This document shows positions 25,318-33,587 of a stretch of 64,000 nucleotides of DNA, piece after piece. A program made the position numbers and the translations under genes. This DNA comes from Pseudomonadota bacterium (GTDB taxonomy: Bacteria; Pseudomonadota; Gammaproteobacteria; Burkholderiales; Burkholderiaceae_F): contig JAEZVV010000100.1 of assembly GCA_023443095.1 (NCBI GenBank), positions 6,351 through 70,350 of the forward strand, read 5' to 3'. The notes beneath the pieces are model-generated. The model was not told where the DNA came from, did no database searches, and was given only the letters and a program-made list of their open reading frames with translations. Numbering within the stretch: the stretch's first letter is position 1; every line of letters starts with the position of its first letter.

Positions 25318-26205
25318 TCACGCGTCCGCGCCCGCTCCGCGCAGCCGGAAGTGAGCAAGCCGGGCAAAGGCCGACGAACACAGGCCGTCACTGCGGCCGT
25401 CGAAATATCGCCGCCCCTGCTCGTGATGGCAGAGGGTTTCGACCAGGGCGTAACCCAGGGCGCCGACCTCGGCCAGCAGCCGGTCGGGATCGAAGCTCGC
25501 CAGGAAGGGCTCGCCGCGCGCCTTGACGGCGCGGTGGATCGCCGCCACGTGCCGCTGTTCGGTTGCGTCCAGCAGCCCGGCATCGACGGCGAAATCGAAC
25601 ACGATTTCGCTGCCCGCCACCATGCAGGCCGCCATCTCTCGCAGCAAGCCGAAGATCGCCGGGGGGCTGAGGTAATACGTGGTGCCGAGCCAGGACACGA
25701 AAACGGGTCGGTCGAAATCGAACGAGGTGCGGGCGAGCGCTACCGCCAGGCCTTCGCGCTCGAAATCGACCGGCACGAAAACCAGATGCGGCGGCAGACG
25801 GTGGGTGAGCTTGCGCAGCCTTTCGCGCTTGGCGTTCTGGGTGGCGGGATGGTCGAGTTCGTAGACGGTGAGCCGCTCGACCAAGTCGGGGCGGCGCAGG
25901 GCGAAGGAATCAAAACCGGCGCCGACGATCACGTATTGGCACACGCCCCGAGCCATCGCCTTTTCGAGCTGGTCTTCGCAGAAGCGCGAGCGCGCCACCA
26001 CCTGGCCGCGCACTGGCAGCATCAGCTTGAAATAGCGCTTGGCGATATCGGTCAGCCAGCGGCTGCGCGCAATGAAACGCCAGCTGCGACTGGTGAGTTC
26101 GACCGCGTAGGGATCGTGGAACACCACCGGCTCGTCTTGCAGCGAATGCGCGGCGCGAATCGCGGCGGCGGCCTCGGCCGTGCGGCTGGCGCGGGTAGAA
26201 CGCAT
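25318..26205 (-). CDS. class I SAM-dependent methyltransferase, LCMT/PpmS-like
   Basis: A 295-residue protein of the leucine-carboxyl-methyltransferase-like (TIGR00027-type) group. The SAM-binding sequence VIVGAGFDSFALRRPDL is followed by VYELDHPATQNAKRERL and VSWLGTTYYLSP. Family members methylate carboxyl or hydroxyl groups of small molecules; substrate unknown. The ATG at 26205 is preceded by GGAGA on the reverse strand. It may be transcribed with the coiled-coil gene 52 bases downstream. Confidence 0.85.
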   Translation of the reverse strand: MRSTRASRTAEAAAAIRAAHSLQDEPVVFHDPYAVELTSRSWRFIARSRWLTDIAKRYFKLMLPVRGQVVARSRFCEDQLEKAMARGVCQYVIVGAGFDSFALRRPDLVERLTVYELDHPATQNAKRERLRKLTHRLPPHLVFVPVDFEREGLAVALARTSFDFDRPVFVSWLGTTYYLSPPAIFGLLREMAACMVAGSEIVFDFAVDAGLLDATEQRHVAAIHRAVKARGEPFLASFDPDRLLAEVGALGYALVETLCHHEQGRRYFDGRSDGLCSSAFARLAHFRLRGAGADA

Positions 26206-26455
26206 GGACTTCTCCTCGTTATGCCCACGACCGCGCTGCAGCACCGTTCGGTCCCGCGCGGCCCCTCCCTGGGCGTGATCCCGTCTGCGCGGGAATGATT
26301 CCAATCTGTTCTGGCAGATCATGACGAGGGATTGGCAGCACTTGACGATTTCCGGGCCGGAAATTCGATGACGCGCTGCCGCATCGGGCAGGAATGCAAC
26401 AAGCCACGGCAGACCGGGCACGGGCGGGCTTGCCCAGACAGCCTCGCCTTCGACC

Positions 26456-27679
26456 GTGGATTCGTTTGCGGAACGTCAATCGCGGCGCTCGGCCCGGCGC
26501 CGGCTCGGCGCGCCGAATGCGGTAGAAATATCGAAGGCCGATCCATCGGGCAAGCCGTCGCTGCGCAAGGCGCCGGCGACGGCCCGGTCAAGGTCGAACG
26601 ATCAGCGCAAGCCCAGGTCCCCAGAATTGCCCAACACCAAACCAGAACCGCAGCGCCACACGCTGATCCGCGCCCTGTTTGACGAATACGTCGCCCTCTA
26701 CACCTCGCGCGACGAGCGGCTGATCGGCCATTTCAGCGAAAACTTCAGCGGCTACGCCGGCAGCAGCGACATTCTGGTCCAGTCGCGCGAGGACTGGATA
26801 AAGGTCACGCGCCAGGACTTCGCCCAGATCCGCGGCCAGATCCATTTCGAGATGCGCGACATCGCCTTGCAGGACCTGAGCGAGGACGTGGTCATGGTGA
26901 CGGCGTTCTTCCGCATCCACCTTCCGATTCCCGACCGCATCCTGGCGCGCGAAACCGCCCGCCTGGTGCTGGTTTTCAAGCTCGAGGCCGGGGCCTGGAA
27001 AATCGTTCACAGCGGCATCTCGATTCCCTACCACTTTGTACGCGAGGGCGAGGTCTACCCGGTCGTATCGCTGCGCGAACGCAATCGCGATCTCGAAGCG
27101 CTGGTCGAAGCCCGCACTCACGAACTCGAGGAGGCCAACCGCCGCTTCGAGCGCCTCAGCAATACCGACGGGCTCACCGGGATCGCCAATCGCCGCTATT
27201 TCGATTTGTGCCTGAGCCAGGAATGGAACTGCGCCCTGTGCAGCGGCAAACCGCTGTCGCTGATCATGATCGACGTCGATCGATTCAAGCACTACAACGA
27301 CCATTACGGCCATCTGGCTGGCGACTGTGCGCTCCAGGCCGTTGCCGCCGCCATCGCCGGCGTGGTCCGGCGCGCTGAGGAAACGGTGGCGCGTTACGGC
27401 GGCGAAGAATTCGTGGTGTTGCTGCCGGGGCTGGACCTGGCGGCCGCGGCCGACGTCGCTCGCCGCATCCAGCAAGCGGTCTGGTCGATCGCCCTACCCC
27501 ACGCCGTCACCGCTCCCGGCATCCTCACCATCAGCCTGGGCGTGGCAAGCCTGGTCCCGCGCGCCGGGTGCGCCCCCGAGACCCTGGTGCGGCAGGCCGA
27601 CCAGGCACTGTTCCGCAGCAAGCAATGCGGGCGCAACCAGATGCAGATGGCTGACCCCGATCTGGCGCCGATCGCCTGA
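26456..27679 (+). CDS. diguanylate cyclase with NTF2/SnoaL-like N-terminal domain
   Basis: Makes c-di-GMP from two GTP. After a basic, probably disordered head (1-65), residues 68-195 form an NTF2/SnoaL-like cone (LFDEYVALYTSRDERLIGHF, then VFKLEAGAWKIVHSGIS). A short coiled linker (205-233) leads to the GGDEF domain with the active motif GGEEF at 315-319 and D239 in TDGLTGIANRR. The product-inhibition site reads R306-A-E-E309 instead of RxxD, so feedback control may be weakened. The GTG start at 26456 is uncertain; true start could be closer to 26626. It has no membrane segment, so the sensor is cytosolic. Confidence 0.88.
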   Translation: MDSFAERQSRRSARRRLGAPNAVEISKADPSGKPSLRKAPATARSRSNDQRKPRSPELPNTKPEPQRHTLIRALFDEYVALYTSRDERLIGHFSENFSGYAGSSDILVQSREDWIKVTRQDFAQIRGQIHFEMRDIALQDLSEDVVMVTAFFRIHLPIPDRILARETARLVLVFKLEAGAWKIVHSGISIPYHFVREGEVYPVVSLRERNRDLEALVEARTHELEEANRRFERLSNTDGLTGIANRRYFDLCLSQEWNCALCSGKPLSLIMIDVDRFKHYNDHYGHLAGDCALQAVAAAIAGVVRRAEETVARYGGEEFVVLLPGLDLAAAADVARRIQQAVWSIALPHAVTAPGILTISLGVASLVPRAGCAPETLVRQADQALFRSKQCGRNQMQMADPDLAPIA

Positions 27680-27713
27680 ACCTGGCGCTTCGGACCGAAC
27701 GCGCCGCAGCCGA

Positions 27714-27748
27714 TACAACAAGGCCCGCACGAAGCGGGCCTTGTTGTA
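27714..27748. terminator. bidirectional hairpin between cyclase and dctA
   Basis: A perfect 15-bp inverted repeat: TACAACAAGGCCCGC and its complement, with loop ACGAA. It lies between two convergent genes. No long T run, but the stem's outer A/T part can serve both directions. Confidence 0.85.
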
Positions 27749-27762
27749 GGAAGAGGCAGGAA

Positions 27763-29103
27763 TCAGCGGCGGTCGCGGCTGGTGTCCATGTGCGCTTCGA
27801 CCTGGTCGACCAGTTCTTCCGGCCGGTCGGCATCGGTCGGCGTTTCGTGATCGAGGACCTGGTGCATGCGACGGGAGTCGAGCTCGCCACACCATTTGCC
27901 GACCACCAGGGTGGCGACGCCGTTGCCCACCAGGTTGGTCAGCGCGCGCGCTTCGGACATGAAGCGGTCGATGCCCAGAATCAGCGCCAAGCCGGCCACC
28001 GGCACGTCACCCACTGCCGACAGCGTTGCCGCCAGCACGATGAAGCCGCTGCCTGTCACGCCGGCCGCGCCTTTGCTCGTCAACAGCAGCACCGCCAGCA
28101 AGGTGAGCTGCTGGGTCAGCGTCATGTCGACGTTGCAGGCCTGGGCGATGAAGACCGCCGCCATCGTCAGGTAGATCGCCGTGCCGTCGAGGTTGAACGA
28201 ATAACCGGTCGGGATCACCAGGCCCACCACCGACTTGCTGACGCCGGCGTTTTCCATCTTGACCATCATGCGCGGCAGCACCGACTCGGACGACGAGGTG
28301 CCGAGCACGATCAGGAGTTCTTCCTTGATGTATTTGATGAAGCGCAGGATCGAGAAGCCGTGCGCACGTGCGATCGAACCCAGCACGAACAACACGAAGG
28401 CCAGACAGGTCAGATAGAAAGTTCCCATCAGCTTGGCCAGCGGCACCAGCGAGCCCAGACCGTACTTGCCGATGGTGAAGGCCATCGCCCCGAACGCGCC
28501 GATCGGGGCGACACGCATGATGATGCCGACGATCTGGAACAGGACGTGCGAAGTCTTTTCGATCAGGTCGAACACCAGGGTGCCGCGACCGCCGAACTGG
28601 TGCAGGGCAAAGCCGAACAGCACCGAGAAGAACAGGACCTGGAGGATGTCGCCCGACGCAAACGCGCCGACCACCGTGCTGGGAATGACGTTGAGCAGGA
28701 AGTCGGTGGTCGTCGTCATCTTGCCGGGCCCGGTGAACGCGGCAACGGCCTTGGTGTCGAGCGTGGCCGGGTCGACGTTCATGCCGGCGCCGGGCTGGAT
28801 CACGTTGACCAGGACCAGGCCGACGATCAGCGCCAGGGTGCTGACGATTTCGAAATACAGGAGCGCCATGCCGCCGGTCTTTCCGACCTTCTTCATGTCC
28901 TCCATGCCGGCGATGCCCACCACGACCGTGCAGAAGATCACCGGCGCGATGATCATCTTGATCAGCTTGATGAAGGCGTCGCCGAAAGGCTTCATCGCCG
29001 TTCCGGCCTCGGGCCAGAAATGGCCTAACAAGACACCAATGATGATGGCGACGATGACCTGGAAATAAAGCGTCGTGTAAAGCGGCCGTCTTTGCTGCGA
29101 CAT
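27763..29103 (-). CDS. dctA: C4-dicarboxylate:cation symporter
   Basis: Inner-membrane uptake of succinate, fumarate and malate with protons or sodium. The 446 residues match DctA. Family signatures seen: KMIIAPVIFCTVVVGIAGM, LGTSSSESVLPRMMVKMEN (serine-rich hairpin 1), GLVIPTGYSFNLDGTAIYL and the second hairpin with AGVTGSGFIVLAATL. A long imperfect inverted repeat lies in the leader. No DctBD pair is nearby. Confidence 0.95.
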   Translation of the reverse strand: MSQQRRPLYTTLYFQVIVAIIIGVLLGHFWPEAGTAMKPFGDAFIKLIKMIIAPVIFCTVVVGIAGMEDMKKVGKTGGMALLYFEIVSTLALIVGLVLVNVIQPGAGMNVDPATLDTKAVAAFTGPGKMTTTTDFLLNVIPSTVVGAFASGDILQVLFFSVLFGFALHQFGGRGTLVFDLIEKTSHVLFQIVGIIMRVAPIGAFGAMAFTIGKYGLGSLVPLAKLMGTFYLTCLAFVLFVLGSIARAHGFSILRFIKYIKEELLIVLGTSSSESVLPRMMVKMENAGVSKSVVGLVIPTGYSFNLDGTAIYLTMAAVFIAQACNVDMTLTQQLTLLAVLLLTSKGAAGVTGSGFIVLAATLSAVGDVPVAGLALILGIDRFMSEARALTNLVGNGVATLVVGKWCGELDSRRMHQVLDHETPTDADRPEELVDQVEAHMDTSRDRR

Positions 29104-29170
29104 CCTGCTGCTCCTGATGGACCTGTCCGAACTTCGGGCAGGGTGCGGAGGCTAGCCTGACAAATAGCTC

Positions 29171-29238
29171 GGGCGCTCCGGAGTGCTTCCCCTCCCTTGA
29201 CTTGCCTCAAGGAGAGGGAATCCCCTCCGGGAGCACCC
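29171..29238. repeat. nested inverted repeat in the dctA leader/yqhD trailer
   Basis: An outer pair (GGGCGCTCC at 29171 and GGAGCACCC at 29230, one mismatch) encloses an inner stem of CCCCTCCCTTGA (29189) against TCAAGGAGAGGG (29207) with one bulged base and a 6-base loop. It lies between the dctA start and the end of the upstream dehydrogenase. Either a terminator for the latter or a leader structure for dctA; there is no T run. Confidence 0.6.
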
Positions 29239-29285
29239 TTAATACCGATCCTGCCTCGATAGACCGTCTGTCGGAAACCTCAGGC

Positions 29286-30440
29286 TCAGGCCGAGAGCTC
29301 GTAGACACGGCGGGCAGCGGCAAGGTCGAAATCGCGCCGCTCTCCCAGCTTCACCATGCCGTGGCGCTCGAGCTGCTCGATCAGCGCGGGAATCGTGTCG
29401 GCGGCGATGCCGTAGTCCGACAGCCGGGTCGGCACCTGCATCGCTTCGAAAAACTCGCGGGTACGAGCGATCGCTGCGTCGATCCGCGCCTCCTCGTCGC
29501 CCTCGGCCAGCTCCCACACCCGCTCCGCGTATTGCAGCAGCTTGCCGCGCTTCTCCTGGCGCCGGTGCTGCAGCATCGCCGGCAGAACCACGGCGAGCGT
29601 CTGCGCGTGGTCCAGCCGGTGCAAGGCGGTGAGCTCGTGCCCCAGCATGTGGGTCGCCCAGTCCTGCGGCACGCCGGCACCGATCAGACCGTTGAGCGCC
29701 AGCGTCGCGCACCACATCAGGTTGGCGCGAACCTCGTAGTTGTCAGGTTCGGCGAGCGCCCGGGGACCCTCTTCGATCAAGGTCAGGAGCAGGCCCTCGG
29801 CAAAGCGGTCCTGCACCTTGGCGTCGGCCGGATAGGTCAGGTATTGCTCGGCGATGTGGACGAAGGCGTCGACCACGCCGTTGGCCACCTGGCGCGGCGG
29901 CAAGGTGAAGGTCTTACTCGGATCGAGCACCGAAAAGACGGGAAACAGCAGCGGGCTGGAAAAAGCCAGCTTGTCGCGGGTGGCGCGCCGGGTGATGACC
30001 GCGCCGCTGTTCATCTCGGATCCGGTGGCAGGCAGGGTCAGCACGGAAGCGAAAGGCAGGGCGGCTTGCACCTTGGCACGCCGGGCCAGGATGTCCCAGG
30101 GCTCGCCGGCGAACGGAACCGCCGCGGCGATGAACTTGGTGCCGTCGATCACCGAGCCGCCGCCCACCGCGAGGATGAAGTCGATCGACTCGCGCCGAGC
30201 GAGTTCGACCGCCAACATCAAGGTCTCGTAGGTCGGGTTGGGCTCGATGCCGCCGAACTCGAACACGGTGCGACCGGCAAGCGCCGCCCGCACTTCGGCC
30301 AGGGTGCCGGTCTTGATCACGCTGCCGCCACCGTAGGTGACAAGGACGCGGGCGGAGGCCGGGATTTCGGCACCGATGTCGGCAATCCGGCCACGGCCGA
30401 ACAGGATCCGGGTCGGGTTCTGGAAAGTGAAGTTGAGCAT
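29286..30440 (-). CDS. iron-containing alcohol dehydrogenase, YqhD-like
   Basis: A 384-residue group III alcohol dehydrogenase that reduces aldehydes with NADPH. Signatures: FGRGRIADIG, the dinucleotide region GGGSVIKTG and AVGGGSVIDGTKFIA, and the metal region DAFVHIAEQYL, ATHMLGHELTALHRLDHAQTL with spaced histidines. The overall pattern is closest to E. coli YqhD, a broad aldehyde reductase protecting against lipid-peroxide-derived aldehydes. ATG 30440 fits the family N-terminus (MLNFTFQNPT). It may share a transcript with dctA, separated by a nested inverted repeat. Confidence 0.9.
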   Translation of the reverse strand: MLNFTFQNPTRILFGRGRIADIGAEIPASARVLVTYGGGSVIKTGTLAEVRAALAGRTVFEFGGIEPNPTYETLMLAVELARRESIDFILAVGGGSVIDGTKFIAAAVPFAGEPWDILARRAKVQAALPFASVLTLPATGSEMNSGAVITRRATRDKLAFSSPLLFPVFSVLDPSKTFTLPPRQVANGVVDAFVHIAEQYLTYPADAKVQDRFAEGLLLTLIEEGPRALAEPDNYEVRANLMWCATLALNGLIGAGVPQDWATHMLGHELTALHRLDHAQTLAVVLPAMLQHRRQEKRGKLLQYAERVWELAEGDEEARIDAAIARTREFFEAMQVPTRLSDYGIAADTIPALIEQLERHGMVKLGERRDFDLAAARRVYELSA

Positions 30441-30577
30441 GTGACGCCTAGCGCGAGGAAACGATCGAATCGACATGCTAGGCCATCGACTGGGCTATCG
30501 ACCGGCTGCCGCGGCTCACGATGACGACAGACCGCGACACCGCGTGTTAAAACGCGACTTCACTCCGGATCCGACCC

Positions 30578-31210
30578 ATGGAACTCTCGACCTGGTTTGC
30601 CTTTTTCGCCGCCTCGTGGGCGATCAGCCTTTCGCCCGGCGCAGGTGCTATCGCGGCAATGAGTTCGGGACTGTCCTTCGGTTTCGGGCGCGGCTACTTC
30701 ACCACGCTCGGGCTGGTGCTGGGCATCTGGACCCAGGTCGTGGTGGTGGGCATCGGCCTGGGCGCCCTGATCGCCGCATCCAGCCTCGCTTTTGCCATCG
30801 TGAAATGGGTGGGCGTGGCCTACCTGGTGTGGCTGGGCCTGCAGCAATGGCGTGCGCCCGCCGCGCCGATCGTGGCGGCCGGCACGGTCGCGGCCGAGCT
30901 GCCGCGCCGCCGCGACCTGGTCGTCCGCGGCTGGATGATCAATTCGCTCAACCCCAAGGGAACGATCTTCCTGCTCGCCGTGGTGCCGCAGTTCCTCGAT
31001 CTGGCCCGGCCGCTGACGGCTCAATACGCGGTGATCGCCGCCACGCTCGGTTTCACCGACCTGGTCGTGATGGCCGGCTACACCGCCCTCGCCGCACGCG
31101 TCCTGCGCCTGCTGCGGGCCCCCCACCAGATCCGCGCGCTGAACCGGGTGTTCGGCTCGTTGTTCGTGGCGGCAGGCGCGCTGCTCGCCAGCTTCAAGCG
31201 CGGCCTCTAG
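30578..31210 (+). CDS. LysE/RhtB-family amino acid exporter
   Basis: A 210-residue membrane protein with the family opening FFAASWAISLSPGAGAIAAMSSGLSFG, in which SPGAG is the conserved re-entrant motif, followed by AIVKWVGVAYLVWLGLQQWR and NSLNPKGTIFLLAVVPQFL. Six hydrophobic segments. RhtB members export homoserine, threonine or related amino acids; substrate not deducible. It is convergent with the I78-type gene, 3 bases apart. Confidence 0.9.
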   Translation: MELSTWFAFFAASWAISLSPGAGAIAAMSSGLSFGFGRGYFTTLGLVLGIWTQVVVVGIGLGALIAASSLAFAIVKWVGVAYLVWLGLQQWRAPAAPIVAAGTVAAELPRRRDLVVRGWMINSLNPKGTIFLLAVVPQFLDLARPLTAQYAVIAATLGFTDLVVMAGYTALAARVLRLLRAPHQIRALNRVFGSLFVAAGALLASFKRGL

Positions 31211-31213
31211 GGT

Positions 31214-31522
31214 TCAGCCGCAGCGCGCGGCCACCACCACGCCGCGCTCGAGCTCGAGCCCGACGCGGTTGTGGTCGTAGTCCATCGTCAACGGGAACTC
31301 CTTGGCGCCGTCGCTCACCACGCGGTAACGCACGCCGGCCCGCTCGAGCCGAGCGCGGGCGGCCTCGAGCGTCAGACCCTTGAGGCCCTCGAGCAGATCC
31401 GGGCTGCATACACCCGTGGCCGGCGGCGGGCTGGCCGGCGCTTCCAGGGGCGAGTTCGACGCACAAGCGGCGAGCATCGCTACCGCACCGGCTACCACGG
31501 CGTTTCTTGCATACACATTCAT
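31214..31522 (-). CDS. small I78-type peptidase-inhibitor-like lipoprotein
   Basis: A 102-residue lipoprotein: signal peptide with lipobox LAAC, Pro-rich spacer, then GLTLEAARARLERAGVRYRVV and the end TMDYDHNRVGLELERGVVVAARCG, the fold of I78-family inhibitors (Elastase-inhibitor-like, RP/DHNRxRxxxD pattern). The ATG overlaps the stop of the tetR gene by 4 bases, so it is the last gene of the efflux operon. Its coexpression with an RND pump is unusual. A protease-inhibiting role is family inference. Confidence 0.8.
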   Translation of the reverse strand: MNVYARNAVVAGAVAMLAACASNSPLEAPASPPPATGVCSPDLLEGLKGLTLEAARARLERAGVRYRVVSDGAKEFPLTMDYDHNRVGLELERGVVVAARCG

Positions 31523-32130
31523 AAAGGCTTCCCGTCGGTCAGTGCGACCAGGCAGCGCTGGATCACCCGCACCAGCTCCGCCTGATTCGCCGTTTTGGCA
31601 CGCAGGCTGCGGATCATCAGACCGTCGAACAAGGCCATCAGGATGTCGACCCGCGCCTCGATCTCTTCGCCGCTCATGCCTGGCGCAGCAATGGTCGCCA
31701 GCAGTTCGCACAGCCGGTCGTGCGCCGCGCTATCGGCCGCCTGCAGCATCTCGTCGATCTTGGGATTGCGCGCGCCTTCGGCCAGTATCTCCATTCCAAG
31801 GCGTGAACGGTCGCGGTCCATCTTCCGCGCCACGCCATGCGCAGCGCGGTCGATCAGCGCAAAGCGGATATCGCCGGTGCCGCGCAGTTCCTCGACCATC
31901 TCGTTGAAATGGGCGAGATCCTGCGCCACCAGGGCGGCAATGATCGCTTCCTTGCTCTCGAAGTAGTTGTAGATGTGGCCGGCACTCATGCCGAAGCTGC
32001 GCGCAATCTCGCTCATGCTGGCGGCGTGGAAACCGTGGCGACGAACGCATTCGCGCGCAGCGGCAAGGATCTGTTCCCGCCGCCGCTCCGCCAGCGGCAC
32101 TGCGGCCGCTTTTCTCTCACATTCAGTCAT
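31519..32130 (-). CDS. TetR-family regulator of the efflux operon
   Basis: A 203-residue repressor: N-terminal helix-turn-helix RREQILAAARECVRRHGFHAASMSEIARSFGMSAGHIYNYFESKEAI, then a helical ligand domain. The gene is 22 bases downstream of the outer-membrane channel gene in the same direction. The palindrome at 37995-38010, in front of the adaptor gene, is the likely binding site, so the operon probably represses itself until a drug binds. Confidence 0.92.
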   Translation of the reverse strand: MTECERKAAAVPLAERRREQILAAARECVRRHGFHAASMSEIARSFGMSAGHIYNYFESKEAIIAALVAQDLAHFNEMVEELRGTGDIRFALIDRAAHGVARKMDRDRSRLGMEILAEGARNPKIDEMLQAADSAAHDRLCELLATIAAPGMSGEEIEARVDILMALFDGLMIRSLRAKTANQAELVRVIQRCLVALTDGKPL

Positions 32131-32152
32131 CGAGCATCCTCCCTGCGCTGAC

Positions 32153-33586
32153 TCAGCCGGCAGCCTGAGTCGTCACGCCACCGCCGAGAGCCTTGTAGAG
32201 CTGAACCAGGCTGGACGCACGTGCCTGCTCGACCTGGATCAAGGCCTGCTGCGCAGTCACCATCTGGCGCTGCGCCACCAGCACTGCCAGGTAGTTGTCG
32301 AGCCCGCTGCGGAAACGCTGTTCCGACAGCTGGTAGGCCTCGGTCGCGGCCTGGGCCAAGGCCCTTTGCGCTTCGAGTTCGGCCTCGATCGTGCCACGAG
32401 TGGCCAGAGCATCGGCAACTTCGCGGAAAGCGGTCTGGATCGATTTTTCGTACTGGGCGAGCGCAATTTCACGGGCCGCCTTGGTGCTCTCGAGCTGGGC
32501 CGTCAGAGCGCCGCCCTGGAAAATGGGCAGGTTGATCGACGGCGCCCAGCTCCAGACATAGGTCGCGCCACCAGAGAAGAGTTCGTTCAGATCGGCGCTG
32601 CTGCGGCCGCCCCCCGCCGACAGGGTGATCGACGGGAAGAATGCGGCGCGGGCCACGCCGATCTGGGCGTTGGCCGCCCGCAGCTGGCGCTCGGCCTGAG
32701 CGATATCGGGCCGGCGCAGCAAGACCTCGGACGGCACCCCTGCCGGCAGCGCCGGCACCACGCTCGCCGCCACCGCCCCGGCGGCAGGCAGCAGCGATTC
32801 GTCGACCGGTCCGCCCGCCAGCAGCACCAGGGTGTTGGCGACCTGGGCCACGGCGCGAGTGGCGCGGGCCAGATCGACCCGTGCTGACTCGACCGTGGTC
32901 TGCGCCTGGCGCAGTTCGAGCGTGGAAGCCACTCCCAGCTCGTGGCTGCGCAGGATCAGCTGGTACGACGCTTCCTGGCTGGCAAGCGTGGTCTTGGCCA
33001 GATCGACCTGGGCCTGGCCAGCGGCATACAACAGCCAAGTGTCGGCCACGCTTGCCACCAGGCTGAGCTCGACGCTGCGGCGCGCTTCTTCGGTAGCGAA
33101 GAACTGGTTGAGCGCCGCTTCGTTGGCGCTGCGGACCTTGCCGAACAAGTCGAGCTCGTAACCGACCCCGATCGCGGCGTTGTATCCGTGGCCGACCAGC
33201 GCCTCGTCGGCGCGCTGGCCGGTGCCGGGAATGCCGGGTGTGGTGCGCGCATGGTCGCCGCTCCCACTGGCGCCGACGTTGGGCAGCAGCGCGGCGCGCG
33301 AGATGCGGTACTGCGCCCGCGCCTGCTCGATATTGAGCGCGGCGATCCGCAGGTCGCGGTTGTTGGCAAGCGCGAGTTCGATGACCTGGCGCAGCTTGCC
33401 GTCGGTGAAGAAGTCCTGCCAGCTCGGCAGCGGTGCTTCGCTCGATGGGTCAGCGGCGTAGCCAGGGCCTTGCGGCCAGGCTTGCGCCACCGGCGCCGCG
33501 GGGCGCTCGTATGTCGGCGCCAGAGTGCCGCAGCCGGCCAGGGCCAGGGCGGCTGCCAGCGGCAGCAGTCGGATCGTGAACGGCAT
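32153..33586 (-). CDS. outer-membrane efflux channel (NodT/OprM type)
   Basis: Trimeric TolC-like channel of the RND pump, 477 residues. The lipobox LALAGC marks a lipid-anchored N-terminus. Two repeated helical pairs are evident: ALANNRDLRIAALNIEQARAQYRISRA and AQYEKSIQTAFREVADALATRGTIEAELEAQ. ATG at 33586 was chosen over the open frame 19 codons earlier because it starts the signal peptide. One base separates it from the pump gene. Confidence 0.94.
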   Translation of the reverse strand: MPFTIRLLPLAAALALAGCGTLAPTYERPAAPVAQAWPQGPGYAADPSSEAPLPSWQDFFTDGKLRQVIELALANNRDLRIAALNIEQARAQYRISRAALLPNVGASGSGDHARTTPGIPGTGQRADEALVGHGYNAAIGVGYELDLFGKVRSANEAALNQFFATEEARRSVELSLVASVADTWLLYAAGQAQVDLAKTTLASQEASYQLILRSHELGVASTLELRQAQTTVESARVDLARATRAVAQVANTLVLLAGGPVDESLLPAAGAVAASVVPALPAGVPSEVLLRRPDIAQAERQLRAANAQIGVARAAFFPSITLSAGGGRSSADLNELFSGGATYVWSWAPSINLPIFQGGALTAQLESTKAAREIALAQYEKSIQTAFREVADALATRGTIEAELEAQRALAQAATEAYQLSEQRFRSGLDNYLAVLVAQRQMVTAQQALIQVEQARASSLVQLYKALGGGVTTQAAG

Positions 33587-33587
33587 C

